Part shown: positions 16,757-26,089 of the stretch, one piece after another | Layout: each line of letters opens with the position of its first letter | Numbering within the stretch: position 1 is the stretch's first letter | Source of the DNA: an uncultured Actinoplanes sp. | GTDB taxonomy: Bacteria; Actinomycetota; Actinomycetes; Mycobacteriales; Micromonosporaceae | DNA length: 64,000 nt | Direction of reading: 5' to 3' | NCBI RefSeq assembly: GCF_934643405.1 | Contig: NZ_CAKUCL010000002.1 | Location: 1-64,000, forward strand | Made by a program: the position numbers and the translations under genes | Notes under the pieces: model-generated | Seen by the model: only the letters and a program-made list of their open reading frames with translations | What the model was told of the DNA's origin: nothing | The model's database searches: none

Positions 16757-17995
16757 GTGAGTGAGCCAGAGCCGTCGGCGCAGACGCCGAAGAGCACCGC
16801 CGACGACCCGTGGCCCGTGCGCGTGGTCAGTCAGAAGGTCGGCGCCTGGATCGCCAAGCTCGGCTGGGTCTGGGTGGACGGGCAGGTGGCCCAGATCAGC
16901 CGGCGGCCCGGCTCGACCGTGGTGTTCCTGACCCTGCGCGACCCGTCGGCCGACCTCAGCCTCACCGTCACCGCCCATCGTGACGTGCTCGACGCCGGCG
17001 CTCCCGAGCTGGCCGAGGGCGCCCGGGTCACGATGCACGCGAAGCCCGAGTTCTATCCGAGCCGCGGCACGCTGAGCCTGCGGGCCGACGAGATCCGCCA
17101 GGTCGGCCTCGGTGAGCTGCTCGCCCGGCTGGAGCGGCTGAAGAAACTGCTCGGCGCCGAGGGGCTGTTCGCCCGCGAGCGGAAACGACGGCTGCCGTTC
17201 CTGCCGCACCGCATCGGCCTGATCACCGGCCGGGCCAGCGCCGCCGAGCGCGACGTGCTGATGAACACGCGACGCCGGTGGCCGGCCGTCGACTTCCGGG
17301 TGGTCAACGTGCCGGTGCAGGGCCCCACGGCGGTCCCGCAGATCATCGAGGCGCTCAAGCTGCTCGACGCGGACGAGACGATCGACGTCATCGTGATCGC
17401 CCGGGGCGGCGGCAGCGTGGAAGATCTGCTGCCCTTCTCCGACGAGGCACTGTGTCGGGCCGTGTTCGCCGCGCGCACGCCGGTGGTCAGCGCGATCGGC
17501 CACGAGACCGACGTGCCCCTGCTGGACTACGTGGCCGACCTGCGCGCCTCCACGCCGACCGACGCGGCCAAGCGCATCGTGCCCGACCTGGCCGAGGAGC
17601 GGCAGCTGATCGACGTGGCCCGCCGCCGGCTGGAACGCGCGGTGCTCACGATGATCGAGCGCGAGGAGCATCGCCTCGAGTCGTGGCGGTCGCGGCCCTC
17701 CCTGGCCCGTCCCGAGCTGCTGATCGACCAGCGCGCGGCCGAGGTGGGCGCGCTGCGCGACCGGGCGGGCCGCAACCTCGACCACCGGCTGCGCCGGGCC
17801 GACGACGATCTGCGGCACACCCTGGCCCGGCTGCGGGCGTTGTCGCCGGCGGCGACCCTGCAGCGCGGTTATGCGATCGTCCAGCGCGACGACGGCCAGG
17901 TGGTGCGGGCGGCGACCGACGTCAAGGCGGACGATCTTGTGCGGGTGCGTCTCGCCGACGGCGAACTTCGAGCAGAGGTACGGGAGAACGAGTGA
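16757..17995 (+). CDS. xseA: Exodeoxyribonuclease VII large subunit
   Basis: 412 aa. It has an N-terminal OB-fold (about 20-120) followed by the catalytic exonuclease VII domain; '[23 protein letters not shown]' and '[17 protein letters not shown]' are diagnostic, and '[27 protein letters not shown]' is the catalytic core. It degrades single-stranded DNA bidirectionally together with XseB. GTG 16757 lies six nt after TAGTCT (16745-16750), which supports a leaderless start. The stop overlaps the xseB start (GTGA, 17992-17995). Confidence 0.96.
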   Translation: MSEPEPSAQTPKSTADDPWPVRVVSQKVGAWIAKLGWVWVDGQVAQISRRPGSTVVFLTLRDPSADLSLTVTAHRDVLDAGAPELAEGARVTMHAKPEFYPSRGTLSLRADEIRQVGLGELLARLERLKKLLGAEGLFARERKRRLPFLPHRIGLITGRASAAERDVLMNTRRRWPAVDFRVVNVPVQGPTAVPQIIEALKLLDADETIDVIVIARGGGSVEDLLPFSDEALCRAVFAARTPVVSAIGHETDVPLLDYVADLRASTPTDAAKRIVPDLAEERQLIDVARRRLERAVLTMIEREEHRLESWRSRPSLARPELLIDQRAAEVGALRDRAGRNLDHRLRRADDDLRHTLARLRALSPAATLQRGYAIVQRDDGQVVRAATDVKADDLVRVRLADGELRAEVRENE

Positions 17996-18201
17996 CCGAC
18001 GAGAAACTGAGCTACGAGCAGGCCCGCAGCGAGCTGGCCTCGGTGGTCGAGCGGCTGGAGCAGGGCGGCAGCTCGCTGGAGGAGTCGCTGGCGCTGTGGG
18101 AACGCGGGGAGAAGCTGGCGGACATCTGCCAGCGGTGGCTCGAGGGGGCCCGGGAGCGTATAGACGCTGCCCGGGCCGCCCGCGCGGATGCCGAGAGTTA
18201 G
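17992..18201 (+). CDS. xseB: Exodeoxyribonuclease VII small subunit
   Basis: 69 aa, the normal size. It is an all-helical coiled-coil subunit ([37 protein letters not shown]) that assembles in several copies around XseA. It starts with GTG at 17992, overlapping the xseA stop by four nt, and shares a TTAG stop overlap (18198-18201) with the convergent lipoprotein gene. Confidence 0.95.
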   Translation: MTDEKLSYEQARSELASVVERLEQGGSSLEESLALWERGEKLADICQRWLEGARERIDAARAARADAES

Positions 18202-19025
18202 CTGTTCAGCGAGCTGTAGACCGGCTCGGGCATCTCCTGCACCGATCCGGTCGGCTTCTCCTGAGCCTTCTGCTGGCCGTAACCGGAGATCTGCAGCGTC
18301 CACTTGCCCGCGGGCGTGTCACCCGACTTCGGCATGTCGACCTCGAACGACGAGAGGCGGCCCTGGTCGTCGAGGGCCGCGCTGAACGGGACCGAGGTGG
18401 CGCCGGTGCTCTTGATGTCGTCGGCGGACAGGAAGCCGTCGTCGCCGGTCACCTTCGTCGCGTCGATCGTGCCGGTGATGGTGTGCTCATCGCCCTGCGC
18501 GGTCGCCACCGCGCCGACCATGTCCGTGACGCCCGTGATGTCCCCATCGGACAGGTCGAGGCTCAGGTCCTTGGCGGCGTCGCCCTTGACCTTGTTCTTG
18601 TCGAAGTGCATCCAGGCCTTGCCGCTGAACATGTCGGACAGCATCATCAAGCCCTTGACCTGGGGATCGTTGGGGTCGGCACCCTGGAGCTGGGCGCCGA
18701 AGTCCAGATCCTTGACGGTGATCTTCACCCAGCTGTCCGGGTCGACGAGGCGCACCTGGTACGCCCCCTCGCCGTCGGCCGTCTTGCTGGTGAAGTCCAG
18801 CGAGGCCGACTTGCTGGGCAGGTGGATCGCACCGGTCCCGTCGATCTCCGGTGTCTTGGCGGTGAAGGCAAAGTTGCCGTCCTTGAGAGCGGCGACCGAT
18901 CCGGTCAGCGCCGCCTTCGGGTCCGCCGGGGCGGTGTCTTCGTCGTGGCCGGCGCAACCGGACAGGGTGAGCCCGACCAGGCCGGACAGGGCGAGAGGAA
19001 GAAGGATCCCCCGATTCTGCATCAT
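18198..19025 (-). CDS. LppX/LprAFG-family lipoprotein
   Basis: 275 aa. The signal peptide with lipobox LSGC (cleavage before Cys24) is followed by a domain of the LppX_LprAFG (DUF1396-like) type: 'ALTGSVAALKDGNFAFTAKTPE' and 'WVKITVKDLDFGAQLQG' are typical. In mycobacteria these half-barrel lipoproteins carry lipids such as triacylated glycolipids across the envelope; here the cargo is unknown. The start is ATG 19025 or 19022, with TAACGT nearby as a -10 candidate. It ends opposite xseB. Confidence 0.8.
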   Translation of the reverse strand: MMQNRGILLPLALSGLVGLTLSGCAGHDEDTAPADPKAALTGSVAALKDGNFAFTAKTPEIDGTGAIHLPSKSASLDFTSKTADGEGAYQVRLVDPDSWVKITVKDLDFGAQLQGADPNDPQVKGLMMLSDMFSGKAWMHFDKNKVKGDAAKDLSLDLSDGDITGVTDMVGAVATAQGDEHTITGTIDATKVTGDDGFLSADDIKSTGATSVPFSAALDDQGRLSSFEVDMPKSGDTPAGKWTLQISGYGQQKAQEKPTGSVQEMPEPVYSSLNS

Positions 19026-19074
19026 GCCGCAGGACGTTAAATGATCTTGTCGGCCGCGAGCTGAACAGTTGATC

Positions 19075-19911
19075 TCAACTCAGCGACGTCGCCAGCTTTT
19101 CCAAATTGTCCACATCGGTCCGGCCGACGATCACGATCGTACGGTTCTGCTCGCCCAGCACCAGGGCCTTCTCGCCGGGCCGCGCGTCGTACACCCGCCA
19201 GACACCGCTCGCCGAGCGGAAGTTTCCGGTGGGCTTGGCGCCGGTGCTCAGCTCCGCGGGCAGCAGCGTGTCGGTCGGGACGCTGCTCTCGATCAACTGG
19301 ATCGGGTCCTTGTCCGGGTCGACGTAGCCGAGCCGCAGGGTCGCGCCGTTCGGCGCGCGGGTGAAGGTGGCGCTGGAGGTGTGCCAGTCGTCGCCCAGGC
19401 CTTGCGGCACGGCGACCGGGAACAGCTTCGCGGCCTGCGCCTCCTGGATCGTCGGCGCCGGGTCGACGGTGATCGGGGCGTCGCCGCTGAGCAGGGTGCG
19501 GTACAGGATGAGCAGCAGCGCGATCGGCACCAGCAGCACCGCCAACGACATGATCATGTCGCGCGGGCGGCGCTCCTGTCCCCGGGCGGCGCGAGACGCC
19601 GCCGCGGCCGGTGTCGCCTTCGCGGCCTCCGCCTGCGCAGCCGACCCAGCCTCAGTCTGGCCGGCTGATCCGGCCTCCGCCTGCGTGGCTGATCCGGCGT
19701 CCGCCTGCCCAGCTGATCCGGCTCCCGCCTGCGCAGCCGATCCGGCTCCCCCCTGCGCAGCCGATCCGGCCTCCGCCTGCGCGGCCGACCCCGCCTCCGC
19801 GCGGGCCGCTCGCCCGGCCGGCGCGTCCGCGGTCTGGCCGGCGTCTATGCCGGGAGCGCGGTCGGCGGCGGGTTGGTCGAGCGGGGCGGGCACAGGCGAG
19901 GCGGGTTCCAC
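19075..19911 (-). CDS. DUF4245 membrane protein with octapeptide repeats
   Basis: 278 aa. Residues 1-110 are a disordered Ala/Gly/Ser/Gln-rich cytoplasmic region containing seven 8-residue repeats of the AEAGSAAQ type (38-93). A transmembrane helix (about 119-141) and an extracytoplasmic DUF4245 domain ('QGLGDDWHTSSATFTRAPNGATLRLGYVDPD') follow. DUF4245 genes are regularly adjacent and divergent to glpX in actinobacteria, as here. The molecular role is unknown. GTG 19911 is about six nt after a TAACAA(T) box. Confidence 0.82.
   Translation of the reverse strand: MEPASPVPAPLDQPAADRAPGIDAGQTADAPAGRAARAEAGSAAQAEAGSAAQGGAGSAAQAGAGSAGQADAGSATQAEAGSAGQTEAGSAAQAEAAKATPAAAASRAARGQERRPRDMIMSLAVLLVPIALLLILYRTLLSGDAPITVDPAPTIQEAQAAKLFPVAVPQGLGDDWHTSSATFTRAPNGATLRLGYVDPDKDPIQLIESSVPTDTLLPAELSTGAKPTGNFRSASGVWRVYDARPGEKALVLGEQNRTIVIVGRTDVDNLEKLATSLS
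19633..19800 (-). repeat. 24-bp minisatellite, seven units
   Basis: Seven consecutive 24-bp units encode residues 38-93 of the DUF4245 protein (consensus AEAGSAAQ). Units vary mainly at the first two codons. The reading frame is kept by the unit length, so copy number can change without breaking the protein; strain-to-strain length variation is expected. Confidence 0.85.
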
Positions 19912-20012
19912 CTACCCATTGTTAACCATGTCGCTGGGTCCTGACTTTGCGCGTCCGGGCATGTGAGGATCGGTGCACACCGAAGCCCCGCAACGTCGCG
20001 AGGAGGCGCACC

Positions 20013-21053
20013 ATGCCCGCCCGGGTTCCCCAGGATCTCGACCGCAACATCGCCCTCGACCTGGTCCGTGTCACCGAGGCCGCCGCCATGGCCGCAGGCC
20101 GCTGGGTGGGCCGCGGCGACAAGAACGGCGGGGACGGCGCGGCCGTCGACGCCATGCGCAAGCTGATCAACTCGATCCAGATGCGCGGCGTCGTGGTGAT
20201 CGGTGAGGGCGAGAAGGACGAGGCGCCCATGCTGTTCAACGGCGAGGAGGTCGGCGACGGCACCGGCCCCGAGGTGGACGTCGCGGTCGACCCGATCGAC
20301 GGCACCACGCTGATGAGCAAGGGCATGCCGGGCGCGGTGGCGGTGCTCGCGGTCGCCGAGCGCGGGGCGATGTTCGACCCGAGCGCGGTCTTCTACATGG
20401 AGAAGATCGCGGTCGGCCCGGACTGCGCCGACGTGATCGACATCAACGCCGGCACGGCCGAGAACCTGCGCCGCATCGCCAAGGCCAAGCGCTCCTCGAT
20501 CTCCGACGTGACGGTCTGCATCCTGGACCGGCCGCGCCACGCGCAGCTGGTCGACGAGGTGCGCACGGCCGGCGCCACCATCAAGTTCATCTCCGACGGC
20601 GACATCGCCGGCGCGATCTCGGCCGCCCGCCTCGAATCGGACGTGGACGTCCTGATGGGCATCGGCGGCACACCCGAGGGCATCACGGCCGCCTGCGCGC
20701 TGAAGTGCCTCGGCGGCATGATCCAGGCGAAGCTGTGGCCGCGCGACGACGCCGAACGCGAGAAGGCCCTGGCCGCCGGCCACGATCTGGACCGCGTGCT
20801 GACCACGGACGACCTGGTCACCGGCGACAACTGCTTCTTCGTGGCGACCGGCGTCACCTCGGGCGACCTGCTCAAGGGCGTCCGCTACCGCTCGGGCGGC
20901 GCACACACCCAGTCGATCGTGATGCGGTCGAAGAGCGGCACCATCCGGGTGATCGACTCCTACCACCGCCTGGAGAAGCTGGCCCTCTACTCGGCGGTCG
21001 ACTTCGACGGCCACCTGCCCACGGTGCAGATCGGCGACGAGCCGATCATCTAG
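20013..21053 (+). CDS. glpX: Fructose-1,6-bisphosphatase class II
   Basis: 346 aa. It hydrolyses fructose-1,6-bisphosphate to fructose-6-phosphate in gluconeogenesis. Class II signatures are clear: '[17 protein letters not shown]', '[12 protein letters not shown]', '[15 protein letters not shown]' (metal-binding Asp and Glu residues) and '[21 protein letters not shown]'. The ATG at 20013 has AGGAGG seven nt upstream. It works with pckG (28-30 kb) in growth on non-sugar carbon. The stop abuts the convergent rhomboid gene with no gap. Confidence 0.97.
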   Translation: MPARVPQDLDRNIALDLVRVTEAAAMAAGRWVGRGDKNGGDGAAVDAMRKLINSIQMRGVVVIGEGEKDEAPMLFNGEEVGDGTGPEVDVAVDPIDGTTLMSKGMPGAVAVLAVAERGAMFDPSAVFYMEKIAVGPDCADVIDINAGTAENLRRIAKAKRSSISDVTVCILDRPRHAQLVDEVRTAGATIKFISDGDIAGAISAARLESDVDVLMGIGGTPEGITAACALKCLGGMIQAKLWPRDDAEREKALAAGHDLDRVLTTDDLVTGDNCFFVATGVTSGDLLKGVRYRSGGAHTQSIVMRSKSGTIRVIDSYHRLEKLALYSAVDFDGHLPTVQIGDEPII

Positions 21054-21716
21054 TCAGATGTCGGTGAGCGTCGTGCTCAGCGGCGAGGAAGGCGACTTCG
21101 GGCGGCGTCGGCGGAACAGGATCGCGGCGACGACGCCGCCCAGCAGTCCGAGCAGGTGGCCCTGCCAGGAGATGGGCTGGTCGGTCGGCAGGATGTTGTA
21201 GAGCTGGTACCAGTAGAGCAAGCCGATGAAGCCGGCCACGCCCAGGTTCCACCAGCTGCGCTCGACCAGGCCGCGGGTCAGCAGCAGGCCGAGGTAACCG
21301 AAGATGACGCCGCTCGCGCCGACCACCACGCTGTCGGGGTCGCCGATGAACCAGACGCCCAGACCACTGATCAACATGATCACGAAGGTCGACCAGATGA
21401 AGCGCTTCACGCCGCCGGCCAGGGCGAACGTGCCCACCAGGATCAGCGGGACGGCGTTGCCGTAGAGGTGGTCCCAGCCGGCGTGCAGGAACGGGCTGAA
21501 CAGCACGCCGTCCAGACCGTCGACGCGGTGCGGGATGATGCCGCCGGCCACGTCGAGCTGGCCGGAGCCGATGCCGACGTCGATGGCCTCGATGAGGAAG
21601 AGCACCGGGATCAGGGCGCACATGGTGACGAAGGCGCGGCCGAGTGACGCATAGAACGCGTCCGTCCCGAACTTGGCCGCCGCCTCGTCGCGGGCATCGG
21701 GCAAGCGGTAGCTCAT
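21054..21716 (-). CDS. Rhomboid-family intramembrane serine protease
   Basis: 220 aa, six hydrophobic helices. The catalytic dyad is present: Ser135 in GASG (133-136) and His187 in 'WQGHLLGLLGG'; the oxyanion/loop motif 'HAGWDHLYGN' (78-87) matches rhomboids. It cleaves membrane-spanning substrates within the bilayer; targets are unknown. ATG 21716 is preferred to an in-frame ATG nine codons upstream because the conserved N-terminus starts there. A trypsin-like protease gene lies upstream on the same strand. Confidence 0.92.
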   Translation of the reverse strand: MSYRLPDARDEAAAKFGTDAFYASLGRAFVTMCALIPVLFLIEAIDVGIGSGQLDVAGGIIPHRVDGLDGVLFSPFLHAGWDHLYGNAVPLILVGTFALAGGVKRFIWSTFVIMLISGLGVWFIGDPDSVVVGASGVIFGYLGLLLTRGLVERSWWNLGVAGFIGLLYWYQLYNILPTDQPISWQGHLLGLLGGVVAAILFRRRRPKSPSSPLSTTLTDI

Positions 21717-21774
21717 GTCATCGATAGTTCCAGGCCCCGGCAAGAACGGCCAACGCCCGTCGCGTGCATCGACC

Positions 21775-22554
21775 TCAGCTCAGCTTCCGGATGGCGGCCC
21801 GGATCGCGGCCCGGAAGTGGGAGATCTCGGTGTAGACGCCCGGGTAGCCGTCGCGGGCGCAGCCCAGGCCCCAGCTCGTGATGCCGACCTGCACCCAGCC
21901 ACCGGCGCCGTCCCGGCCGACCATCGGGCCACCGCTGTCACCCTGACAGGTGTCGACCTTCGGGGTGCCCGCGCAGATCGAGTCCTCCACGACGAGCTTC
22001 ACACCCGCTTTCCCGTACGCCGTGGAACAGTTCCGATCCGGCACGATGGGCACGTCCGCGTAGTGCAGACGCCGCTCCTGCTTGAGTGAGTCCTCCCGGG
22101 TCTGGCCCCATCCCATGACCACGTACGTGCCGGAGGCGGGCACCGGATCCGCCAGGGGCAGCGTGGGCAGTGCGAGCGGGTGGTCCAGCCGGATGACCGC
22201 CCAGTCGTCGCCGCGGGTCTCGTCCTGGAAGCCGGCCGCGCGGATCACCGTCACCGACCGCGCCGTGACCGCTTTGGGCGACTTCAGGTCGGCTACTCCC
22301 GCGACGACCTTGATGGCCGTGGTGTCCCCGGTGCCGTCCACGCAGTGCCCGGCGGTCAGCACCACTCGCGGGGCGGTCAACGCGCCTCCGCAGCCCATCG
22401 ACAGCCGCACCGCCCAGGGGAACCTGCCCTCCGGCGCCACTGCCCCGCCGACCACGTCACGGGCGGCCGGTGCCGCGTGCGCCGGACCGGTCCCGGCGGC
22501 CGGCAAGGCGACGAGCACCCCGATCACGGCCAGTGACGCGGCATTTCGGACCAT
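21775..22554 (-). CDS. Secreted trypsin-like (S1) serine protease
   Basis: 259 aa. The signal peptide (1-28, AHAAPAA) and a short propeptide end before mature VVGG (about 34). The catalytic triad is His70 (TAGHC), Asp117 (GDDWAVIRL) and Ser207 (QGDSGGP); 'ICAG' and paired cysteines are typical of chymotrypsin-fold enzymes. Residue Asp201 before the active Ser suggests trypsin-like (Lys/Arg) specificity. It is probably exported and activated by removal of the propeptide. Confidence 0.93.
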   Translation of the reverse strand: MVRNAASLAVIGVLVALPAAGTGPAHAAPAARDVVGGAVAPEGRFPWAVRLSMGCGGALTAPRVVLTAGHCVDGTGDTTAIKVVAGVADLKSPKAVTARSVTVIRAAGFQDETRGDDWAVIRLDHPLALPTLPLADPVPASGTYVVMGWGQTREDSLKQERRLHYADVPIVPDRNCSTAYGKAGVKLVVEDSICAGTPKVDTCQGDSGGPMVGRDGAGGWVQVGITSWGLGCARDGYPGVYTEISHFRAAIRAAIRKLS

Positions 22555-22573
22555 GAAGACATTTGATCACAGC

Positions 22574-22608
22574 AAAACGGGCCGGGCGGCTCAACGCCGC
22601 GCGACCCG
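22574..22608 (-). terminator. Intrinsic terminator after the transglycosylase gene
   Basis: On the minus strand a 13-bp stem with one mismatch (arms at 22578-22590 and 22596-22608, loop of five) is followed by TTTT (complement of 22574-22577). It begins 23 nt after the transglycosylase stop and precedes the protease gene. This is one of the few classical U-tailed terminators in the window. Confidence 0.7.
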
Positions 22609-22630
22609 TCGTGCCAGGCACAGTGGATGG

Positions 22631-23344
22631 TCAGTACCAGCCGGTGCTCTGCGAGTGCGACCAGGCGTTGCACGGCGTGTCGTAACGGCCCTCGATGTAG
22701 TCGAGACCCCACTTGATCTGGGTAGCCGGACTGGTCTCCCAGTCGTCGCCGAACTTCGCCATCTTGCTGCCGGGCAGAGCCTGCGGGATCCCGTACGCGC
22801 CGGAGCTGCGGTTCTCGGCGCGGTAGTTCCAGCCGCTCTCCTTCTTCCACAGCTTGTCCAGGCACGGGAACTGGTCGATCTTGAAGCCGGCGTCGAGCAT
22901 CAGCGCGCAACCGACCGCGCGGCTCCCGCTGTACTCGTCGCAGGAGGACGGAATGTCGCCGGTGTAGGCCGCCGGGCCGCTGACCTTCTTCTGTTCCTCG
23001 GCGGCCTTCTTCGCCGCGGCCTCCTCGGCGGCCTTCTGCTTCGCCTCGACCACCTTCTGCTCGAGCTGGTGCGCCTTGCCGGCGGCCGTCTTGGCCTCGC
23101 CGGCCGCTTTCTCGGCGGCGTCACCCTCGGCCTGGCGCTGCCACGCACGGGCGGCGGCGTGCTCGGCCTGTCGTTGCTTCAGCAGCTGCATGTCGTCCTC
23201 GTCGACCTGGACGACGAGCTGGGCCTCGGCGGTGCGCTGCGGGACTTCCCGGTCCTGTGCGAGGTAGATGCCACCGGCGGCACCAGCCACCAGGAGGCCC
23301 ACCGAGGTCGCTTTGATTCCGACCCGGCTCCAGAGCCGATTCAC
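22631..23344 (-). CDS. Secreted transglycosylase-like cell-wall hydrolase
   Basis: 237 aa from GTG 23344. Residues about 10-28 are a signal/anchor helix. A long Ala/Glu/Lys coiled coil (35-125) leads to a C-terminal lysozyme-like domain with the catalytic Glu in 'WKKESGWNYRAENRSSGAYGIPQALPG'. Such SLT/Rpf-like enzymes cut peptidoglycan glycan strands. An upstream in-frame ATG at 23455 would turn a structured leader into coding sequence and is rejected. The upstream region holds an RBS-masking hairpin, a nested stem and a Crp-like site, so control is elaborate. Confidence 0.85.
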   Translation of the reverse strand: MNRLWSRVGIKATSVGLLVAGAAGGIYLAQDREVPQRTAEAQLVVQVDEDDMQLLKQRQAEHAAARAWQRQAEGDAAEKAAGEAKTAAGKAHQLEQKVVEAKQKAAEEAAAKKAAEEQKKVSGPAAYTGDIPSSCDEYSGSRAVGCALMLDAGFKIDQFPCLDKLWKKESGWNYRAENRSSGAYGIPQALPGSKMAKFGDDWETSPATQIKWGLDYIEGRYDTPCNAWSHSQSTGWY

Positions 23345-23448
23345 GAAGGGTCCCTTCGTCGGGGGCAATGACGCGGCACGTCCGCCACCGGGGGAAACGG
23401 TGGTAGGCCGTGCCGCGAGCACCGCGACCACTCGGGCCGGCACCCCGA
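23343..23448 (-). promoter_or_regulatory. Structured 5' leader of the transglycosylase mRNA
   Basis: Three helices can form in the transcript. A palindrome, ACGAAGGG-T-CCCTTCGT on the plus strand (23343-23359), folds over the ribosome site and the GTG start. A nested hairpin has outer arms GCGGCACG/CGTGCCGC (23373-23380, 23409-23416) and inner arms CCACCG/CGGTGG (23385-23390, 23398-23403). A closing stem TCGGGG/CCCCGA (23359-23364, 23443-23448) encloses the nested hairpin. This looks like a translational switch. No known riboswitch consensus was recognised. Confidence 0.55.
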
Positions 23449-23560
23449 TCGCCATCGATCGAGGTGGTGGCCCAAAGTCGATCTCCGACAGTGATGACCA
23501 CGCTTGGCGCTCCGCCGAACACCATGGCGCACCGTGAAGTGGATGTGAAACGGCGACGCC

Positions 23561-23584
23561 GTCTTGTGACGTTGCTCACAAGAC
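23561..23584 (-). promoter_or_regulatory. Crp-like palindrome
   Basis: GTCTTGTGA-N6-TCACAAGAC is a perfect 9-bp inverted repeat containing TGTGA-N6-TCACA, the classical Crp consensus. It lies about 228 bp upstream of the transglycosylase start and 33 bp past the phoH stop. Actinobacterial Crp proteins are known to control rpfA-type muralytic genes, which fits. It could instead serve as a hairpin at the end of phoH, but no U-tract follows. Confidence 0.6.
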
Positions 23585-23616
23585 TTTCAGGCGTAAACCG
23601 GGCGAAAAGGCGTCAC

Positions 23617-25029
23617 CTAAAGGGGTATCTCCTCCAACAGGTCGGTAACCACCTCGGCGATCGGCGATCGCTCGGACCGGGTCAGTGTCACGTGCGCGAA
23701 TATCGGGTGCCCCTTCAGCGCCTCGATCACGGCGGTGACACCGTCGTGCCGGCCCACTCGCAGGTTGTCCCGCTGGGCCACGTCGTGGGTCAGCACGACC
23801 CGCGAGCCCTGCCCGATACGGGACAGCACGGTGAGCAGCACGTTGCGTTCCAGCGACTGCGCCTCATCGACGATCACGAACGCGTCGTGCAGGCTGCGGC
23901 CGCGGATGTGGGTCAGCGGCAGCACCTCCAGCATGCCGCGCGCCATGACCTCCTCCATCACGTTCGCGTGCACGACCGCGCCGAGCGTGTCGAAGACCGC
24001 CTGCGCCCAGGGCGACATCTTCTCGTTCTCGGTGCCGGGCAGATATCCCAGCTCCTGGCCGCCGACCGCGTACAGCGGGCGGAAGACGATCACCTTCTTG
24101 TGACGGTTGCGCTCCATCGTCGCCTCGAGGCCCGCGCACAGCGCCAGCGCCGACTTGCCGGTGCCGGCCCGCCCGCCCAGCGAGACGATGCCGATCGAGT
24201 CGTCCAGCAGCAGGTCCAGCGCCACCCGCTGCTCCGCGGAGCGGCCCCGCAGGCCGAACGCCTCGCGGTCGCCGCGCACCAGCCGGATCGTCTTGTCCGG
24301 GGTGACCCGCCCCAGCGCGGAACCACGTGACGAGTGGATCACCAGGCCGGTGTGGCACGGCAGGTTCTCGGTCTCCTCGATCTCCAGTTCTTCGCCCGCG
24401 TACAGCGCGCCCACCTGGTCCTCGGCCAGCTTGAGGTCGGACATGCCGGTCCACGTCGGGTCACTGGCCTGGCCGTGGCGGTACTCGTCCGCCGTGAGGC
24501 CGACCGAGGCCGCCTTCACCCGCAACGGCATGTCCTTGCTGACCAGCGTGACGTCGCGGCCCTCCGCGGCCAGCCCGAGCGCCACGGAGAGGATGCGGGT
24601 GTCGTTGGAGTCGTTGCGGAACCCGTGCGGCAGGACGCTCTGGTCGGCGTGGTTGAGCTCCACGCGCAGCGTTCCGCCTTCGTCGTTGCACAGCACCGGC
24701 TGGTCGAGCCGGCCGTGCTTGATCCGCAGTTCGTCCAGCATGCGCAGCGACTGCCGCGCGAACCAGCCCAGCTCGGGGTGGTGACGCTTGCCCTCCAGTT
24801 CGGAGATGACCACCAGGGGGATGACCACCTCGTGGTCGGTGAACCGGCGGAAGGCCGCCGGGTCGGACAGCAGGACCGAGGTGTCCAGAACGAAAACACG
24901 GCCCGTAGGGGCCGGTTCCGCGTCCGCGTGCCTGTCCCGGGTGCGGCGCCGGGCGGCGGTGCGGTTCGTGGTGGACACTTTGGCGGCCGCGTCGCGGGCG
25001 ACGCCGGCCTCAGATGGGCTAGATGTCAC
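23617..25029 (-). CDS. phoH2: PhoH2-type PIN-PhoH RNA helicase/ribonuclease
   Basis: 470 aa from GTG 25029. The N-terminal PIN ribonuclease domain (about 45-190) has acidic residues beginning with Asp49 in '[12 protein letters not shown]' and 'DSNDTRIL'. The C-terminal PhoH ATPase domain has Walker A '[13 protein letters not shown]' and Walker B '[11 protein letters not shown]'. In mycobacteria PhoH2 unwinds and cuts RNA and is paired with a small antitoxin-like gene; I see no such partner here. GGAG nine nt upstream supports the start; an ATG 16 codons upstream is possible. Confidence 0.93.
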   Translation of the reverse strand: MTSSPSEAGVARDAAAKVSTTNRTAARRRTRDRHADAEPAPTGRVFVLDTSVLLSDPAAFRRFTDHEVVIPLVVISELEGKRHHPELGWFARQSLRMLDELRIKHGRLDQPVLCNDEGGTLRVELNHADQSVLPHGFRNDSNDTRILSVALGLAAEGRDVTLVSKDMPLRVKAASVGLTADEYRHGQASDPTWTGMSDLKLAEDQVGALYAGEELEIEETENLPCHTGLVIHSSRGSALGRVTPDKTIRLVRGDREAFGLRGRSAEQRVALDLLLDDSIGIVSLGGRAGTGKSALALCAGLEATMERNRHKKVIVFRPLYAVGGQELGYLPGTENEKMSPWAQAVFDTLGAVVHANVMEEVMARGMLEVLPLTHIRGRSLHDAFVIVDEAQSLERNVLLTVLSRIGQGSRVVLTHDVAQRDNLRVGRHDGVTAVIEALKGHPIFAHVTLTRSERSPIAEVVTDLLEEIPL

Positions 25030-25282
25030 AGGCCTGCTCCAGCGGGCGTGCAACCCGGTTCGCCCGCGGTCCGCCACCTCCGGCGCCCATCACATGCACA
25101 GGGTCGGATTGCGGGGCCCTGTGGCGCACTCGTCGCAGGTCCGGGCCGGCCGGCTGGCTCGGGATGACCCCGTGCCATGGCTTGAACGCTAGCGGTCAGA
25201 ACCGGCGACCGGTAGTACGCAAAACTCGTGGCGCTGGAATTCTCCGGCTCGCAACCTGACGCACGCCAGGTAATCTGACGCT

Positions 25283-26089
25283 GTGGCAGAGACTCCGCGT
25301 CCGCACCATCCGCTGAGCATCGATGACGCGTGGGCATTCACGGTCACGCGCGCGTCCGACACCACCTTCTTCTTCGACTTCGACGGGGTGCTGTCGCCGG
25401 TCACCGACGACCCGGACGCCTCGCAGCCGGCGCCCGGCGTGCCCGGCGTGCTCGAGCAGCTGGCGAAGTCCGTCCGGCGGGTGGCGATCGTCTCGGCCCG
25501 TCCGGTCAGCTTCCTCCGGCCACGGTTCGAGTCGCTCGAACGGGTCGACCTGTACGGCCTCTACGGCCTCGAGGTGTGGCACGACGGCGAGGTGGTCACC
25601 GAGCCGGCCGCGCTGCCCTGGGTTCCGGCCATGGCCGAGCTGGCCGAGCGGGCGCACGACGAGCTGCCCGGCTCCATCCTGGTCGAGTACAAGAGGCTGT
25701 CGGTGGCCCTGCACTACCGCACCGACCCGCAGCAGGCGCCCGGCGTCGAGCAGTGGGCCCATGAGCAGGCCGAACGGCTCGGTTTGCGGATCCAGGGCGG
25801 CCGCATGGTGGTCGAGCTGAAGCCGCCGGTCGACCAGGACAAGGGCATGGTCATCACCGAGGGCGTACGGAACTCGGGGTGCGCCTGGTACTTCGGCGAC
25901 GACATGTCGGACATCAAGGCCTTCGACGCGCTGCGGGCCCGCGAGGCGGTCGACCCGAACTTCTTCGGCATGGCGGTGGCCGTGGCCAACCCGGAGACCG
26001 GCGCGGAGGTGTCCAGCGCCGCCGACCTGACCCTCGCCTCCCCCGACGCGGTGGCCGAGTTCCTGGCCGACGGCCTCAAGCGCTTCTAG
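25283..26089 (+). CDS. otsB: Trehalose-6-phosphate phosphatase
   Basis: 268 aa. HAD-superfamily phosphatase with motif I 'FFFDFDGVLSPV' (nucleophile Asp in DFDGV), motif II 'AIVSARP', and motif III/IV 'VELKPPVDQDKG' and 'WYFGDDMSDIKAF'. It removes phosphate from trehalose-6-phosphate to give trehalose, a compatible solute. No otsA is present in the window. GTG 25283 follows TAATCT (25271-25276) by six nt, so the mRNA is probably leaderless. It shares a CTAG stop with the convergent cis-prenyltransferase gene. Confidence 0.93.
   Translation: MAETPRPHHPLSIDDAWAFTVTRASDTTFFFDFDGVLSPVTDDPDASQPAPGVPGVLEQLAKSVRRVAIVSARPVSFLRPRFESLERVDLYGLYGLEVWHDGEVVTEPAALPWVPAMAELAERAHDELPGSILVEYKRLSVALHYRTDPQQAPGVEQWAHEQAERLGLRIQGGRMVVELKPPVDQDKGMVITEGVRNSGCAWYFGDDMSDIKAFDALRAREAVDPNFFGMAVAVANPETGAEVSSAADLTLASPDAVAEFLADGLKRF

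Noticed and set aside
23345..23616. c-di-AMP (ydaO-type) riboswitch before the transglycosylase
   Set aside because: The expected conserved blocks were not found; only hairpins without a known consensus are visible, so it is listed as an unclassified leader.
24900..25282. Antitoxin-like gene upstream of phoH2
   Set aside because: No short same-strand gene with a ribosome site overlaps the phoH2 start; the region looks like divergent promoters for phoH2 and otsB.
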